Assembly (NCBI GenBank): GCA_903823665.1
Contig: CAIJTR010000095.1
Location: forward strand, 40,001 to 104,000
Length of the DNA: 64,000 bases
Source: an uncultured Rhodospirillales bacterium
GTDB lineage: Bacteria > Pseudomonadota > Alphaproteobacteria > Acetobacterales > Acetobacteraceae
Direction of reading: 5' to 3'
The notes under the pieces were generated by a model, which was given only the letters and a program-made list of their open reading frames with translations, did not search any database and was not told where the DNA came from. Numbering within the stretch: position 1 is the first letter of the stretch; each line of letters begins with the position of its first letter. The translations under genes and the position numbers were made by a program. Shown one piece after another: positions 19,140 through 27,466 of this stretch.

Positions 19140-20297
19140 CTACCCCTTCGCAGGGGCTGCGGGTGCCGGGCCAGCCGGTCCGGGATTAACCGGGCTTCCC
19201 GGCCGGACCTTCTGCAACCCGTCCACAATCACACTGTCGCCCTCGGAAATGCCGCTCAAAATAGCCGCCAGTTCCGGGGTCGATTGCCCCAGCGTCACCC
19301 GCCGGATCTGCGCCTTCTTGTCGGCGTCCACGATATAGACGTAGCTGCCCTGCTGATCGGACAGCAGCGCCACTCGCGGCACCGCCAGCGTGTCCACCGG
19401 CTTCACACCCTCCACCGAAACCGTGACGAACGAGCCATCCACCAGTTCACGATTGCCTGGCTCCCCCAGCTTCGCACCGGGTCGCAGCGGGTTGGGAATG
19501 CGCGCCCGCAGCGTCAGTGTGTCAGTGTTGGTGGCAACCGACGGATCGACATAGTCGAGCGTGCCCGTCTGCTTATACGTCTTGCCATCCGGCAGGCGTA
19601 TCCGCACCACCACCGCGGCAAACCCGCCCTTATCGGCATATTTGTCACGCAGATCGATGGCATCGCGCACCGGCACCGGGAAGCTCACATACATCGGGTC
19701 CTGGCTCACAATCGTGGCAAGCGCGCCAGACGTCGGACTCACCACATTTCCCGTCGTCACCGTCGAGCGTGACAACTCCCCGGCGAACGGGGCCTTGATC
19801 TCGGTGTAATCCAGATTGATCTGCGACTGCCGCAACTGCGCCTGGGCACCCAACAGCAGCGCTGCCTGACTGGCCTGTGCGGCCTCATTGTCATCCACCG
19901 TTGAACGCTGCCCCGCCGGCGTGTTCAAAAGCGTCCGGCTTCGGCCCAGCGTGATGGCGGCGTTGCGCAGCAAGGCTGCGTTCTGCTGCACGGCGGCCTG
20001 CTTGGCCTGCAAATCCGCCTCAAACGGGGCCTTTTCCAGCGTGAACAGCAGCGCCCCCTTCTCCACCTCGGCCCCCTCGACGAAGTTGCGCGTGGCCACG
20101 AACGCCGTCACCCGGGCGATGATGTCCACCTTGTCCACCGCCTGCACCCGGCCGACGAAGCTGTTCGTGACAACCACGGGCCGCTTGGTCGCCGCCACAA
20201 CCCCCACGGCGGGCGGCCCGGCCGGTCCAAACTGTGCTGCGGCCGGCATGACGTGAGCGATTGCGAGGAGGGCTGCGAGGGCAAAAACACGACGCAT
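19140..20297 (-). CDS. RND efflux periplasmic adaptor (membrane fusion protein)
   Basis: 385 residues from the start [19 protein letters not shown], a signal peptide cleaved near AAAQ. The split lipoyl domain ([18 protein letters not shown] ... [11 protein letters not shown]), a helical hairpin and beta-barrel ([14 protein letters not shown]) follow, with the membrane-proximal domain at the end ([15 protein letters not shown]). It is the AcrA/MexA partner of the adjacent pump and links it to an outer-membrane channel encoded elsewhere. The upstream in-frame extension to 20708 lacks family features and was dropped. Confidence 0.94.
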   Translation of the reverse strand: MRRVFALAALLAIAHVMPAAAQFGPAGPPAVGVVAATKRPVVVTNSFVGRVQAVDKVDIIARVTAFVATRNFVEGAEVEKGALLFTLEKAPFEADLQAKQAAVQQNAALLRNAAITLGRSRTLLNTPAGQRSTVDDNEAAQASQAALLLGAQAQLRQSQINLDYTEIKAPFAGELSRSTVTTGNVVSPTSGALATIVSQDPMYVSFPVPVRDAIDLRDKYADKGGFAAVVVRIRLPDGKTYKQTGTLDYVDPSVATNTDTLTLRARIPNPLRPGAKLGEPGNRELVDGSFVTVSVEGVKPVDTLAVPRVALLSDQQGSYVYIVDADKKAQIRRVTLGQSTPELAAILSGISEGDSVIVDGLQKVRPGSPVNPGPAGPAPAAPAKG

Positions 20298-20333
20298 CAG
20301 AAAACCTCGATCAAGGGGAGCTTTGAGCTGAAC

Positions 20334-20368
20334 CATATGCTGCGCTGCACCAGCCCTGCCAGCATATG
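20334..20368. promoter_or_regulatory. Inverted repeat in the efflux/lyase divergent promoter region
   Basis: CATATGCTG (20334-20342) and CAGCATATG (20360-20368) form 9-bp perfect arms with a 17-base spacer. The site lies between the adaptor gene start (20297) and the divergent lyase start (20461). It has the size of a dimeric repressor operator, but no regulator gene is adjacent. Candidate only. Confidence 0.4.
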
Positions 20369-20460
20369 TGGACGAGCCGCCATAATTCCACCAAGCATTG
20401 CGAGAGATGCACGAACTTGTCACCCTGCCCATCAAACCGGGTGCGCCGCAGGGGGATATG

Positions 20461-21381
20461 ATGGGTGAAAAGGTGATCGTCTGCGAGGTCGGCCCGCGTG
20501 ACGGCCTGCAAATGGCCAAAACCCGCATGGCCACCGCCACCAAAACCCGCTGGATCGCAGCCCTCGCCGCCTCTGGCCTCCCTGAAATCGAAGTCGGCAG
20601 CTTCGTCCCCGTCCGCGTCATCCCGCAAATGGCCGACACCGCCGAAATCACCCGCCGCGCCGTGCTGCTGCCGAACGTCACCATCGTGGCCCTCGCCCCC
20701 AACCTCAAAGGCGCCCAGGCCGCCTACGAAAACGGCGCCCACCGCGTCTCCGTCCCCGTCTCGGTCAGCGAGGGCCACAGCCGCGCCAACCTCAACCGCA
20801 GCCCCGCCGAGCAGATCGCCGAAGTCGCCCGCATCGTCACATGGGTCCGCGCCCAGCCGCGCCGCATGGAGATCGAGGGGGCCTGCTCCACCTCCTTCGG
20901 CTGCTCCTTCGACGGCCGCATCCCCGTGGCCAACGTCGTCCGCGTCGCCGCGGGCCTCGCCGAGGCAGGCGTGGACATGATCGGCCTCGCCGACACCGTC
21001 GGTTACGCCCACCCCGCCCTCATCCGCGAGATCGTCCGCGCCGTCCGCGCCGAGATCGGCCCCAAGCTGGACGGGCTGCATTTGCACGACACCATGGGCC
21101 TCGGCATCGCCAACGCCCTCGCAGGCCTGGAGGAGGGGGTGCGCAACTTCGACGCAGCCCTCGCAGGTCTCGGCGGCTGCCCCTTTGCCCCCGGTGCCTC
21201 CGGCAACATCGCAACCGAAGACCTCGTGTTCATGCTCGAAAGCATGGGCTTCTCCACCGGCATCGACCTCGACAAGCTCATCGCCACCCGCGAAATCCTC
21301 GCCCACGGCCTTCCCGCCGAAACCCTGCACGGCCAGATCGCCCGCGCCGGCATTCCCAAGACCTTCAAGGCCGCCGCGTAA
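20461..21381 (+). CDS. Hydroxymethylglutaryl-CoA lyase family protein
   Basis: 306 residues from ATG 20461, which has AGGGGG five bases upstream and yields the family start VIVCEVGPRDGLQ. Other family signatures are GACSTSFGCSFDG and the metal/catalytic region LHLHDTMGLGIANAL, then GLGGCPFAPGASGNIATED, which contains the catalytic Cys. The enzyme cleaves HMG-CoA to acetyl-CoA and acetoacetate (leucine breakdown); relatives act on citramalyl-CoA. Its CoA-transferase neighbour starts 2 bases after the stop, suggesting the two act in sequence on an organic acid. Earlier in-frame starts at 20398 (TTG), 20407 and 20458 are less convincing. Confidence 0.9.
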   Translation: MGEKVIVCEVGPRDGLQMAKTRMATATKTRWIAALAASGLPEIEVGSFVPVRVIPQMADTAEITRRAVLLPNVTIVALAPNLKGAQAAYENGAHRVSVPVSVSEGHSRANLNRSPAEQIAEVARIVTWVRAQPRRMEIEGACSTSFGCSFDGRIPVANVVRVAAGLAEAGVDMIGLADTVGYAHPALIREIVRAVRAEIGPKLDGLHLHDTMGLGIANALAGLEEGVRNFDAALAGLGGCPFAPGASGNIATEDLVFMLESMGFSTGIDLDKLIATREILAHGLPAETLHGQIARAGIPKTFKAAA

Positions 21382-21383
21382 CC

Positions 21384-22559
21384 ATGTCCGCCCAACTTCT
21401 CCACGGCATCCGCGTCGTCGAATTCGTCCACATGGTCATGGGCCCCACCGCGGGCCTCGTCCTCGCTGACCTTGGCGCGGACGTCATCAAGGTCGAGCCC
21501 GCGCCGGACGGAGACAACACCCGCAGGCTGGGCAGCTCCGGGGCCGGGTTCTTCGCCATGATGAACCGCAACAAGCGCTCCATCGCCGTTGATCTCAAAT
21601 CCCAAGCCGGCCGCAAACTCGTCCTCCGCCTGCTCGCCGACGCCGACGTGCTGATCGAGAACTTCCGCCCCGGGGCCATGGAAAAGCTCGGCTTCGGCCC
21701 CGTCGATCTCGCCCGCCTCAACCCCCGCCTGATCTATTGCTCCTGCAAAGGCTTCCTCCCCGGCCCGTATGAGCACCGTGTGGCGCTCGATGAGGTCGTG
21801 CAGATGATGGGCGGCCTCGCCTACATGACCGGCCTGCCCGGCCGCCCCCTGCGCGCCGGCTCCTCCGTCAACGACATCATGGGCGGCATGTTCGGCGCCA
21901 TCGGCATCCTCGCCGCCTTGAACGAGCGCCACACCACCGGGCGCGGCCGCCACATCCAATCCGGCCTGTTCGAGAACAACGTCCTGCTCATGGCCCAGCA
22001 CATGGCCCAATTCGCCGTCACCGGGGTTGAGGCCCCGCCGATGAGCGAGCGCATGGTGGCCTGGCCGGTGTATGACATCTTCGACGTCACCGACGGCCAG
22101 GTCTTCGTGGGAGCCGTCACCGACACCCAATGGCGCGTCTTCTGTGACGCCTTTGACCTGTCCGAGCTCATGGCCCACCCCGATCTCACCACCCAGGACC
22201 AGCGCCGCACCGCCCGCCCCTGGGTGCTGCCGAAAATCGCCGAAAAGCTCGCCCCGCTCACCTGCGCCAGCCTGATGGCGAAATGCGAGGAGCTGGGCCT
22301 GCCCTTCGCCCCCATCTCCCGCCCGGTCGAGCTGTTCGACGACCCCCACCTCAACGCCCAAGGCGGCCTGCTGCCCGTCACCCTGCCCGACGGCCGCGTC
22401 ACCAAACTCCCCAACATCCCGCTCGCCATCGACGGCGAACGCCCCGAACTGAGACGGGACCTCCCCAACATCGGCGAGCACGGAGCCGAAATCGCCCGAG
22501 AACTCGGCCTCTCCGAAGCCGAGATCACCGAAATGCAGGCAGCCGGCGCGCTGGTGTAA
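21384..22559 (+). CDS. CaiB/BaiF-family (class III) CoA-transferase
   Basis: 391 residues. The N-terminus LHGIRVVEFVHMVMGPTAGLVLADLGADVIKVEP is textbook for the family, as are GDNTRR, FFAMMNRNKRSIAVDLKS and ENFRPGAMEKLG. The Asp in VALDEVVQMMGG is a candidate for the catalytic acyl carrier. It moves CoA between carboxylic acids. Pairing with an HMG-CoA-lyase-type enzyme suggests activation of a branched hydroxy-acid before cleavage; the actual acid is unknown. A repeat follows directly. Confidence 0.92.
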   Translation: MSAQLLHGIRVVEFVHMVMGPTAGLVLADLGADVIKVEPAPDGDNTRRLGSSGAGFFAMMNRNKRSIAVDLKSQAGRKLVLRLLADADVLIENFRPGAMEKLGFGPVDLARLNPRLIYCSCKGFLPGPYEHRVALDEVVQMMGGLAYMTGLPGRPLRAGSSVNDIMGGMFGAIGILAALNERHTTGRGRHIQSGLFENNVLLMAQHMAQFAVTGVEAPPMSERMVAWPVYDIFDVTDGQVFVGAVTDTQWRVFCDAFDLSELMAHPDLTTQDQRRTARPWVLPKIAEKLAPLTCASLMAKCEELGLPFAPISRPVELFDDPHLNAQGGLLPVTLPDGRVTKLPNIPLAIDGERPELRRDLPNIGEHGAEIARELGLSEAEITEMQAAGALV

Positions 22560-22567
22560 AAATACCG

Positions 22568-22715
22568 CGTCATTGCGAGGCCCACTCCGCCATCGCCGTC
22601 ATTGCGATGCCCTCACCACGCCGTCATTGCGAGGCCCGCTTGAGGGCCGTGGCAATCCAGAAGCCTCAAGCCGACACCCGGGATTGCCAACCCACCAAGC
22701 GGGCACCAGCAATAA
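22568..22715. repeat. Dispersed palindromic repeat, copy 2 (compound)
   Basis: The sequence CGTCATTGCGA occurs three times (22568, 22597, 22622). The third copy runs on as the full element with GTGGCAATCCAG and the inverted GGATTGCCAA, as in copies 1 and 4, ending near CCAGCAATAA where the terminal arm is degraded. It lies after the CoA-transferase gene. Confidence 0.8.
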
Positions 22716-22724
22716 TAACTTTCA

Positions 22725-23204
22725 TTACGATACCGGAACGATTAGAGCACAATTCTCCCCCAACGCCTCTCCCCGCAAAAAAACGTGAAAAAAAGCAGCG
22801 GCCGCCATCACCCGCACAGCGCTCCAGCCGAGGGCGCCCACCGGCACGTTGCGCACGCGCACAAGCGCCGCGGTGACCACAGGGATCACCACGGCCAAGC
22901 CAAACCGTGTCACATGCCGCCACAGCACCACGCGGCCGCGCGGGGTCATGAACCCTCGATAGAGCCCATCCTCCCCACCCCAGCCATCCTCAACAACACC
23001 GCGCTGCGGCCCGAATTCCAGATGCGCAAACCGCTCCTCGGTCGCCAACCACGCCAGCATCGCATGCCGCAACGCCGGCGAATGCCCCGAGACCACCATC
23101 AACTGCATCAAAAGATTGACCTGCCCCGCATCCCTCACAGCTCCGCCGATGAGGCACAGCAGTGCCATCGGATCAGAGAGTGAAAGAGTACGAGAGACGA
23201 TCAT
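22725..23204 (-). CDS. Hypothetical protein with a C-terminal hydrophobic segment
   Basis: About 159 residues from ATG 23204 (AGGAA upstream), or 171 from GTG 23240. I do not recognise the family. The first half is mixed helical (LSLSDPMALLCLIGGAV, LMQLMVVSGHSPALRHAML); the second half has a hydrophobic stretch around FGLAVVIPVVTAALV and another near the end. It sits between repeat sequences, next to the AT-rich cassette. GC-rich DNA often gives chance ORFs, so its reality is moderate. Confidence 0.45.
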   Translation of the reverse strand: MIVSRTLSLSDPMALLCLIGGAVRDAGQVNLLMQLMVVSGHSPALRHAMLAWLATEERFAHLEFGPQRGVVEDGWGGEDGLYRGFMTPRGRVVLWRHVTRFGLAVVIPVVTAALVRVRNVPVGALGWSAVRVMAAAAFFHVFLRGEALGENCALIVPVS

Positions 23205-23295
23205 CGGGAGGAGGGTTCCTGTGTTGAGGGTGAGTGCCACTTGCTATGACACGCCCTGGCCGAACACAAGAAAAAAGAACATACGTAGAACAACG

Positions 23296-23325
23296 TAGGG
23301 TCCGCCGCGCTTGAGCGTCGCACCG
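23296..23325. repeat. REP-like stem-loop (GTAGGGT... type)
   Basis: It begins GTAGGGTCCG and ends GTCGCACC. The two 10-base arms (GGTCCGCCGC and GCGTCGCACC) pair with two mismatches around a GCTTGA loop. It resembles the element at 48551, which also begins GTAGGGTGC and ends GCACC. The remainder of 23205-23501 shows no gene. Confidence 0.45.
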
Positions 23326-23501
23326 ACCCAGCACCCGTTCAATGGATCGGCGCGACGTTGGCAGAACCCAATATCTCCATGGCCGCAACCAACAGATTAG
23401 GCAAGCGCGGCGCCCTTCTTATGCTTGCTGCACCAAACAATGGATCAGCCACATAGAACGTCTACAACGTAGTTACCAAATAAAATAACTACCCCATAAT
23501 A

Positions 23502-24116
23502 TTAAAGTGCATTCTGCTCGCGTTCCTTTTTATCTTTCGTAAATTCACGCATACCAGATTTAGATTCATAAATTATTAAGTAATACGCATTTTCTCCATC
23601 TATGGCGCGAATAGAAATCTCAATACTTATGTTATTGGTCTCGAAGTTAGTATAACGATTAGCGCGTCCTTGTTTTAGGGACATTATATATTCGTTTGGT
23701 TTCTTCCACATTTCATGGTCCCGCAAATCTACTTCGGTGCCATGCCCATATTTTTGTGATAACGACAATACTAATTCTTTATATCTTGTAAGAACCTCAC
23801 TTCCATAAGGGTCTGGACCAAATGACTTGCTCGGAACAGCTATTCGCCAGAGTTTATTTTTGAATCCAAATGAAATACCAGGAGGATCCATATCGCTCAA
23901 AACTTGAGAAAGACCAGTCGCAGTGAATGTTGTACCCCAACTTTTATTTTCAGATATCTCGCTGAGATGTATACCTGCCTGCTGAACCAATTCGATTGAA
24001 GCGCCAAACGTCAGTCCAAATGGCCCTCGGTTTTCATCAGATTGCGATGAAGCGATTTTACTCCTAAACAAGGCAGTAGACACAGTTGCTATCGCTAAAC
24101 GACGTTTTAACAGCAT
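23502..24116 (-). CDS. Hypothetical secreted protein of an AT-rich two-gene cassette
   Basis: 204 residues from ATG 24116 (GTG 24119 is one codon earlier); AAGGA lies upstream. A basic start (MLLKRRLAIATVSTALF) looks like a signal peptide ending near SSQS. The mature part has GPFGLTFGAS, a pattern seen in small periplasmic proteins, then LWRIAVP, YKELVLSLSQKYG and a Lys-rich tail. I do not recognise a named family. Base composition differs sharply from its neighbours: 23521-23580 has 17 G+C of 60. The start overlaps the stop of the gene at 24116-24676 (TGATG), so the pair is translationally coupled. Confidence 0.72.
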   Translation of the reverse strand: MLLKRRLAIATVSTALFRSKIASSQSDENRGPFGLTFGASIELVQQAGIHLSEISENKSWGTTFTATGLSQVLSDMDPPGISFGFKNKLWRIAVPSKSFGPDPYGSEVLTRYKELVLSLSQKYGHGTEVDLRDHEMWKKPNEYIMSLKQGRANRYTNFETNNISIEISIRAIDGENAYYLIIYESKSGMREFTKDKKEREQNAL

Positions 24117-24676
24117 CACAATGCGTCCTTGTCTGAAGTAATTGTACCAACGGGTGGAGGTATGACGCTTACCTTAGCACCAAGCGCCGGAAGCGGTATT
24201 CCCGCTCGCGCAAGTTCCATTCGCTGCTGGAGGCTCGCTACAGTAACTTTCACTGCTGCCTCTTTCGCAATTGCAAGCGTTCGTATTAAGCCACCAGAGT
24301 ATTGCGCAGCCTCAGTGTGCGCTTGGGCGGCGTCATTTTTTGCTGCCGCCAACTCGCGCTCAATATCTGGATCCTGCGCTGGGTATCGACTCATACTATC
24401 TTGATATTGCAGGCTTACACCCCTCAAAACTGACAATTTCTTGCTCTCAAGCATGGCAAGGGTGTTTTTCAAAATCTGTGTCCTTAGTTCAATTTCAGTA
24501 TATATAATACCACTCTTATATTTTTTTATTTCGTTATTTGCATCATCAATCTGTATTCTTATCAAGGCCATATCAGAATCAAGCTCTGAGTTATTTGGAC
24601 CATGCTGATTTATAACCAAAAAAGACGCAAGTGTCGAAATTAGTCCACATAGCACAATCAATAATAGATTTTTCAT
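24116..24676 (-). CDS. Hypothetical membrane-anchored coiled-coil protein of the AT-rich cassette
   Basis: 186 residues from ATG 24676, with GGAGAG about 6 bases upstream. An N-terminal TM/signal anchor is MKNLLLIVLCGLISTLASFLV. A long charged helical region follows (about residues 35-160; IRIQIDDANNEIKKYKSG, REL AAAKNDAAQAHTEAAQ), likely a coiled coil, and then a Pro-rich tail (GIPLPALGAKVSVIPPP). No family recognised. It is very AT-rich (24481-24540 has 13 G+C of 60). First gene of the two-gene unit; the topology suggests a periplasmic rod tethered to the inner membrane. Confidence 0.72.
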   Translation of the reverse strand: MKNLLLIVLCGLISTLASFLVINQHGPNNSELDSDMALIRIQIDDANNEIKKYKSGIIYTEIELRTQILKNTLAMLESKKLSVLRGVSLQYQDSMSRYPAQDPDIERELAAAKNDAAQAHTEAAQYSGGLIRTLAIAKEAAVKVTVASLQQRMELARAGIPLPALGAKVSVIPPPVGTITSDKDAL

Positions 24677-24809
24677 CAATGCTCTCCAACCACCCTGCAT
24701 ACTATACATATGCACACCAATGCAGATTCTCTCAGTCAACTTTTGTAATATGATCTACATACTAATCAAGTGTAAAAATTGCTAAAGTTAGTACCCTACC
24801 GCGACCCAC

Positions 24810-24838
24810 AAAAAAAGCCGGGGCATCACCGCCCCGGC
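24810..24838 (-). terminator. Rho-independent terminator of the fasciclin gene
   Basis: On the minus strand an 8-bp stem GCCGGGGC (24831-24838 with 24817-24824) and a 6-base loop are followed by seven T. It lies 36 bases after the fasciclin stop and seals the GC-rich gene off from the AT-rich cassette. Confidence 0.9.
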
Positions 24839-24873
24839 CTCCCGCATCCCACCAAACTCAAACCCCGCAGCGT

Positions 24874-25428
24874 TCAGCCCGGCAGCAGCACATGGTCCAC
24901 CACGTGGATCACGCCGTTGCTCTGGAACACGTCGGCAATCGTCACCCGGGCCACGTCGCCCTTGGCGTCGGTGATCATCACGTCCTGGCCGCCCAGCGTC
25001 GCCGTCAGCGTCTCGCCTTCCACGGTCTTCAGCGTGGCCTTGCCGTGGCCGTCCTTGATCATCTTCACCAGATCAGCCGAGCTGATGCGGCCGGGCACCA
25101 CGTGATAGGTCAGCACCTTCACCAGCGTGGGCTTGTTCTCCGGCTTCAGCAGCGTGTCCACTGTGCCGGCGGGCAGCATGGTGAAGGCATTATTGGTCGG
25201 CGCGAACACGGTGAACGGGCCTTTGCTCTCCAGCGTGTCCACCAGCCCACCGGCCTTCACGGCAGCCACCAGCGTGGTGTGGTCCTTCGAGTTCACGGCG
25301 TTCTCAACGATGTTCTTCGTCGGATACATGGCAGCCCCGCCCACCATCGGCTCATTGGCGGCAAACGCGGCCAATGCGGTGAAGCTGAAGCCAATGGCCA
25401 AGGCGGCGGCGCGAAGTTGATGACGCAT
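24874..25428 (-). CDS. Secreted fasciclin (FAS1) domain protein
   Basis: 184 residues from ATG 25428. The signal peptide MRHQLRAAALAIGFSFTALA is cleaved near AFAAN. A single FAS1 domain follows, with H1 motif GPFTVFAPTNNAF and the conserved YHVV and H2 region NGVIHVVDHVLLP at the very end. FAS1 proteins are adhesion or surface-associated proteins; the bacterial role is usually unknown. The gene is single and ends in a strong terminator. Confidence 0.93.
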   Translation of the reverse strand: MRHQLRAAALAIGFSFTALAAFAANEPMVGGAAMYPTKNIVENAVNSKDHTTLVAAVKAGGLVDTLESKGPFTVFAPTNNAFTMLPAGTVDTLLKPENKPTLVKVLTYHVVPGRISSADLVKMIKDGHGKATLKTVEGETLTATLGGQDVMITDAKGDVARVTIADVFQSNGVIHVVDHVLLPG

Positions 25429-25510
25429 GATAGGGTCCCCTGAATATGTTGGTGGCCAGATCATCCGGCCCACACACGCCATACGGGGCTCACGCGCCTG
25501 CGGATGCAGC

Positions 25511-26146
25511 TCAGGCGGGATCGTATTTCCGGCAAAAATCCTCCGCCGACAGATGGCGGAAATCCAACAGCCCCAGCCGCAGCTGCTCATGCTCCCAATC
25601 CCACCATTGGATGCGCTCAAGGGCTGCAATGATCTCCGGGGCGAAGCGGTAGCGGATCACCCGGCCCGGGTTGCCCACCACAATGGCAAACGGCGGCACG
25701 TCCTTCGTCACAATCGCCCCGGCCCCCACCGCGGCACCATTGCCCAGCTTCACGCCGGGCAGAACGATGGCCCCGTGGCCAATCCACACATCGTTGCCCA
25801 TCACGCACCGGAACGAGCGCCGCCAGTCAAAGAAATCCGGATCGTCCTGTCCCAGCCCATAGCTGGACGAGCGATAGGTGAAATGGCTCAGCGCCACCCG
25901 TTCCAGCGGATGATTGCCCGGATTGATGCGCGTGTGCGCCGCGATGGAGCAGAACTTGCCCACATCAGTGTAGATAATATCGCTGTCATTCACCACGTAG
26001 GCGTAATCACCGAAATTGCTCTCGGCCACCTTCGTGCGCGCTCCCACCTCGTTGTAAATGCCGAACGTCGTCGCCCGCACCGAGGCAGTGCGATGAATGC
26101 ACGGCTCGGTGCCCAGATTTTTTTCCGAGGCAGGGTCATTGGCCAT
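25511..26146 (-). CDS. Hexapeptide-repeat acyltransferase, phosphonate-associated (TIGR03308-like) type
   Basis: 211 residues from ATG 26146 (GGAGCG upstream). A left-handed beta-helix is built from hexapeptide repeats, with the CatB/xenobiotic acetyltransferase pattern: VGKFCSIAAHTRINPGNHP, HFTYRSSSYGLG, GNDVWIGHGAIVLPGVKLGNG and GNPGRVIRYRF. The segment around YVVNDSDIIYTDVGKFCSI closely matches, from memory, the transferase found in phn operons. The predicted reaction is transfer of an acyl group from acyl-CoA using the His of GNHP or GHG. No C-P lyase genes are in the window, so its substrate is open. Confidence 0.82.
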   Translation of the reverse strand: MANDPASEKNLGTEPCIHRTASVRATTFGIYNEVGARTKVAESNFGDYAYVVNDSDIIYTDVGKFCSIAAHTRINPGNHPLERVALSHFTYRSSSYGLGQDDPDFFDWRRSFRCVMGNDVWIGHGAIVLPGVKLGNGAAVGAGAIVTKDVPPFAIVVGNPGRVIRYRFAPEIIAALERIQWWDWEHEQLRLGLLDFRHLSAEDFCRKYDPA

Positions 26147-26197
26147 GGCAGGGCGCTCCGTCTTCAAACTGATACGAAAACCGTCTAGAGCAGGTGC

Positions 26198-27049
26198 ATG
26201 ACCAATACCATCGCCTTCCAGGGCACCCCTGGTGCCTATTCCGACCTCGCCTGCCGCAACGCCTATCCCGGCTGGAACACCCTGCCCTGCTACAGCTTCG
26301 GCGAAGCAATCGAGGCTGTGCATGAAAAGCGCGCCGACCTCGCCATGCTCGCGTGCGAAAACTCGCTGGCCGGGCGCGTGCCGGATGTGCATTCGCTGTT
26401 GCCCGAAAGCGGCCTGCACATGATCGGTGAGCATTTCCAGCGGGTGGAGCACTGCCTGCTCGCCCCCAAGGGTGCCACGCTCGCCACCATCAAGCGCGTG
26501 CATTCCCACCCGGTGGCGCTGCAGCAAATCCGCAAAGTGCTGAAGGAGCTCGACCTGCAGCCCGTGGTCGAGGCTGACACCGCTGGCTCCGCCGAACTCG
26601 TTGCGCAATGGAACAATCCGGAAGAAGCAGCCGTCGCGTCGTCACTCGCAGGCGAACTGTTCGGCCTGCAAATCCTGCGCGCCAATGTCGAAGACGCCGC
26701 CCACAACACCACGCGCTTCTACGTCATGGCCCGCGAAGCCCGCGTCCCCGCACCATCAACCCCGGGGTTGATGACCACCTTCGTCTTCCGCGTCCGCAAC
26801 GTGCCGGCAGCCCTCTACAAAGCCCTCGGCGGGTTCGCCACCAACGGTGTCAACATGACCAAGCTGGAAAGCTACATGGTCGGCGGTGCGTTCACCGCCA
26901 CACAGTTCCTGTGCGAGGTCGAGGGCCACCCCGAACACCCCAGCCTGCGCCACGCTTTTGACGAACTCGGCTTCTTCTCGCATGAAATCAAAATCATGGG
27001 CGTCTACCCAATGGCCACCGTGCGCGGCGTCTCCGCCCACGCCGATTGA
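26198..27049 (+). CDS. pheA: Prephenate dehydratase
   Basis: 283 residues. The catalytic domain begins IAFQGTPGAYSDLA and includes ACENSLAGRV and the essential Thr-Arg-Phe motif in NTTRFYVMA. A C-terminal ACT domain (about residues 190-275) provides phenylalanine feedback: the usual GALV position reads PAALYKAL and ESRP reads ESYM. There is no chorismate mutase domain, so this is the monofunctional form that converts prephenate to phenylpyruvate. It is divergent from the acyltransferase gene. Confidence 0.95.
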   Translation: MTNTIAFQGTPGAYSDLACRNAYPGWNTLPCYSFGEAIEAVHEKRADLAMLACENSLAGRVPDVHSLLPESGLHMIGEHFQRVEHCLLAPKGATLATIKRVHSHPVALQQIRKVLKELDLQPVVEADTAGSAELVAQWNNPEEAAVASSLAGELFGLQILRANVEDAAHNTTRFYVMAREARVPAPSTPGLMTTFVFRVRNVPAALYKALGGFATNGVNMTKLESYMVGGAFTATQFLCEVEGHPEHPSLRHAFDELGFFSHEIKIMGVYPMATVRGVSAHAD

Positions 27050-27174
27050 TCCATTTTGCTTAGGTGTTTTCCGAGCCTCCCCACCTGATTTAAGGCGCGG
27101 CTAGGTTCCGGCTGCGAGTGATCGAGGCTTGGGTCGTTCCAGGCCACGTGTCCCTTTGCCAAGGAAAACAGATC

Positions 27175-27381
27175 ATGTCAGACACCAAGCACCCGGCCGC
27201 CGACGCACATATGCACGCCGCCGCCGCCCACCACGCCGCCGCCCATCAGCATCATGAAGCAGCCCAGGCCCACGCCGAAGGCGACCACGACGACGCCAAG
27301 ACCTCGGCCACCGCCGCCCACAAGCACAGCGAGACCGCCGCCAAGCACACGGTTGCCGCTCACACCGCCTCGCACAAGTAG
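27175..27381 (+). CDS. Small histidine/alanine-rich protein
   Basis: 68 residues; by count 15 His and 23 Ala, with no Cys, no signal peptide and no TM segment. ATG 27175 has AAGGAAA about 8 bases upstream. His occurs singly or as pairs through most of the chain (HMHAAAAHHAAAHQHHEAA), giving a helical repeat that could bind Ni, Zn, Cu or Co, or buffer protons. Similar His/Ala/Glu-rich small proteins occur in other Proteobacteria without a firm function. An earlier in-frame start at 27118 has no ribosome-binding site. Confidence 0.75.
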   Translation: MSDTKHPAADAHMHAAAAHHAAAHQHHEAAQAHAEGDHDDAKTSATAAHKHSETAAKHTVAAHTASHK

Positions 27382-27466
27382 CCTCGTGTGGTCCCCGGCA
27401 TGGCAGCCGCCGCGCCGGGGATGCGAAGCCCTTGCCGACGCGCGCGCCGCATGCGGAAATCGCCGC

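Noticed and set aside
20841..21383. Long N-terminal extension of the CoA-transferase frame through the lyase gene
   Set aside because: The extension is Arg/Pro/His-rich nonsense in another frame of the lyase; the family start is at 21384.
21003..22481. Minus-strand 492-codon open frame opposite the CoA-transferase
   Set aside because: Shadow ORF; low-complexity Gly/Asp/Val product.
22560..24840. Prophage or integrative element with attachment sites
   Set aside because: The region has repeats and foreign composition but no integrase, transposase, phage structural gene or visible flanking direct repeats.
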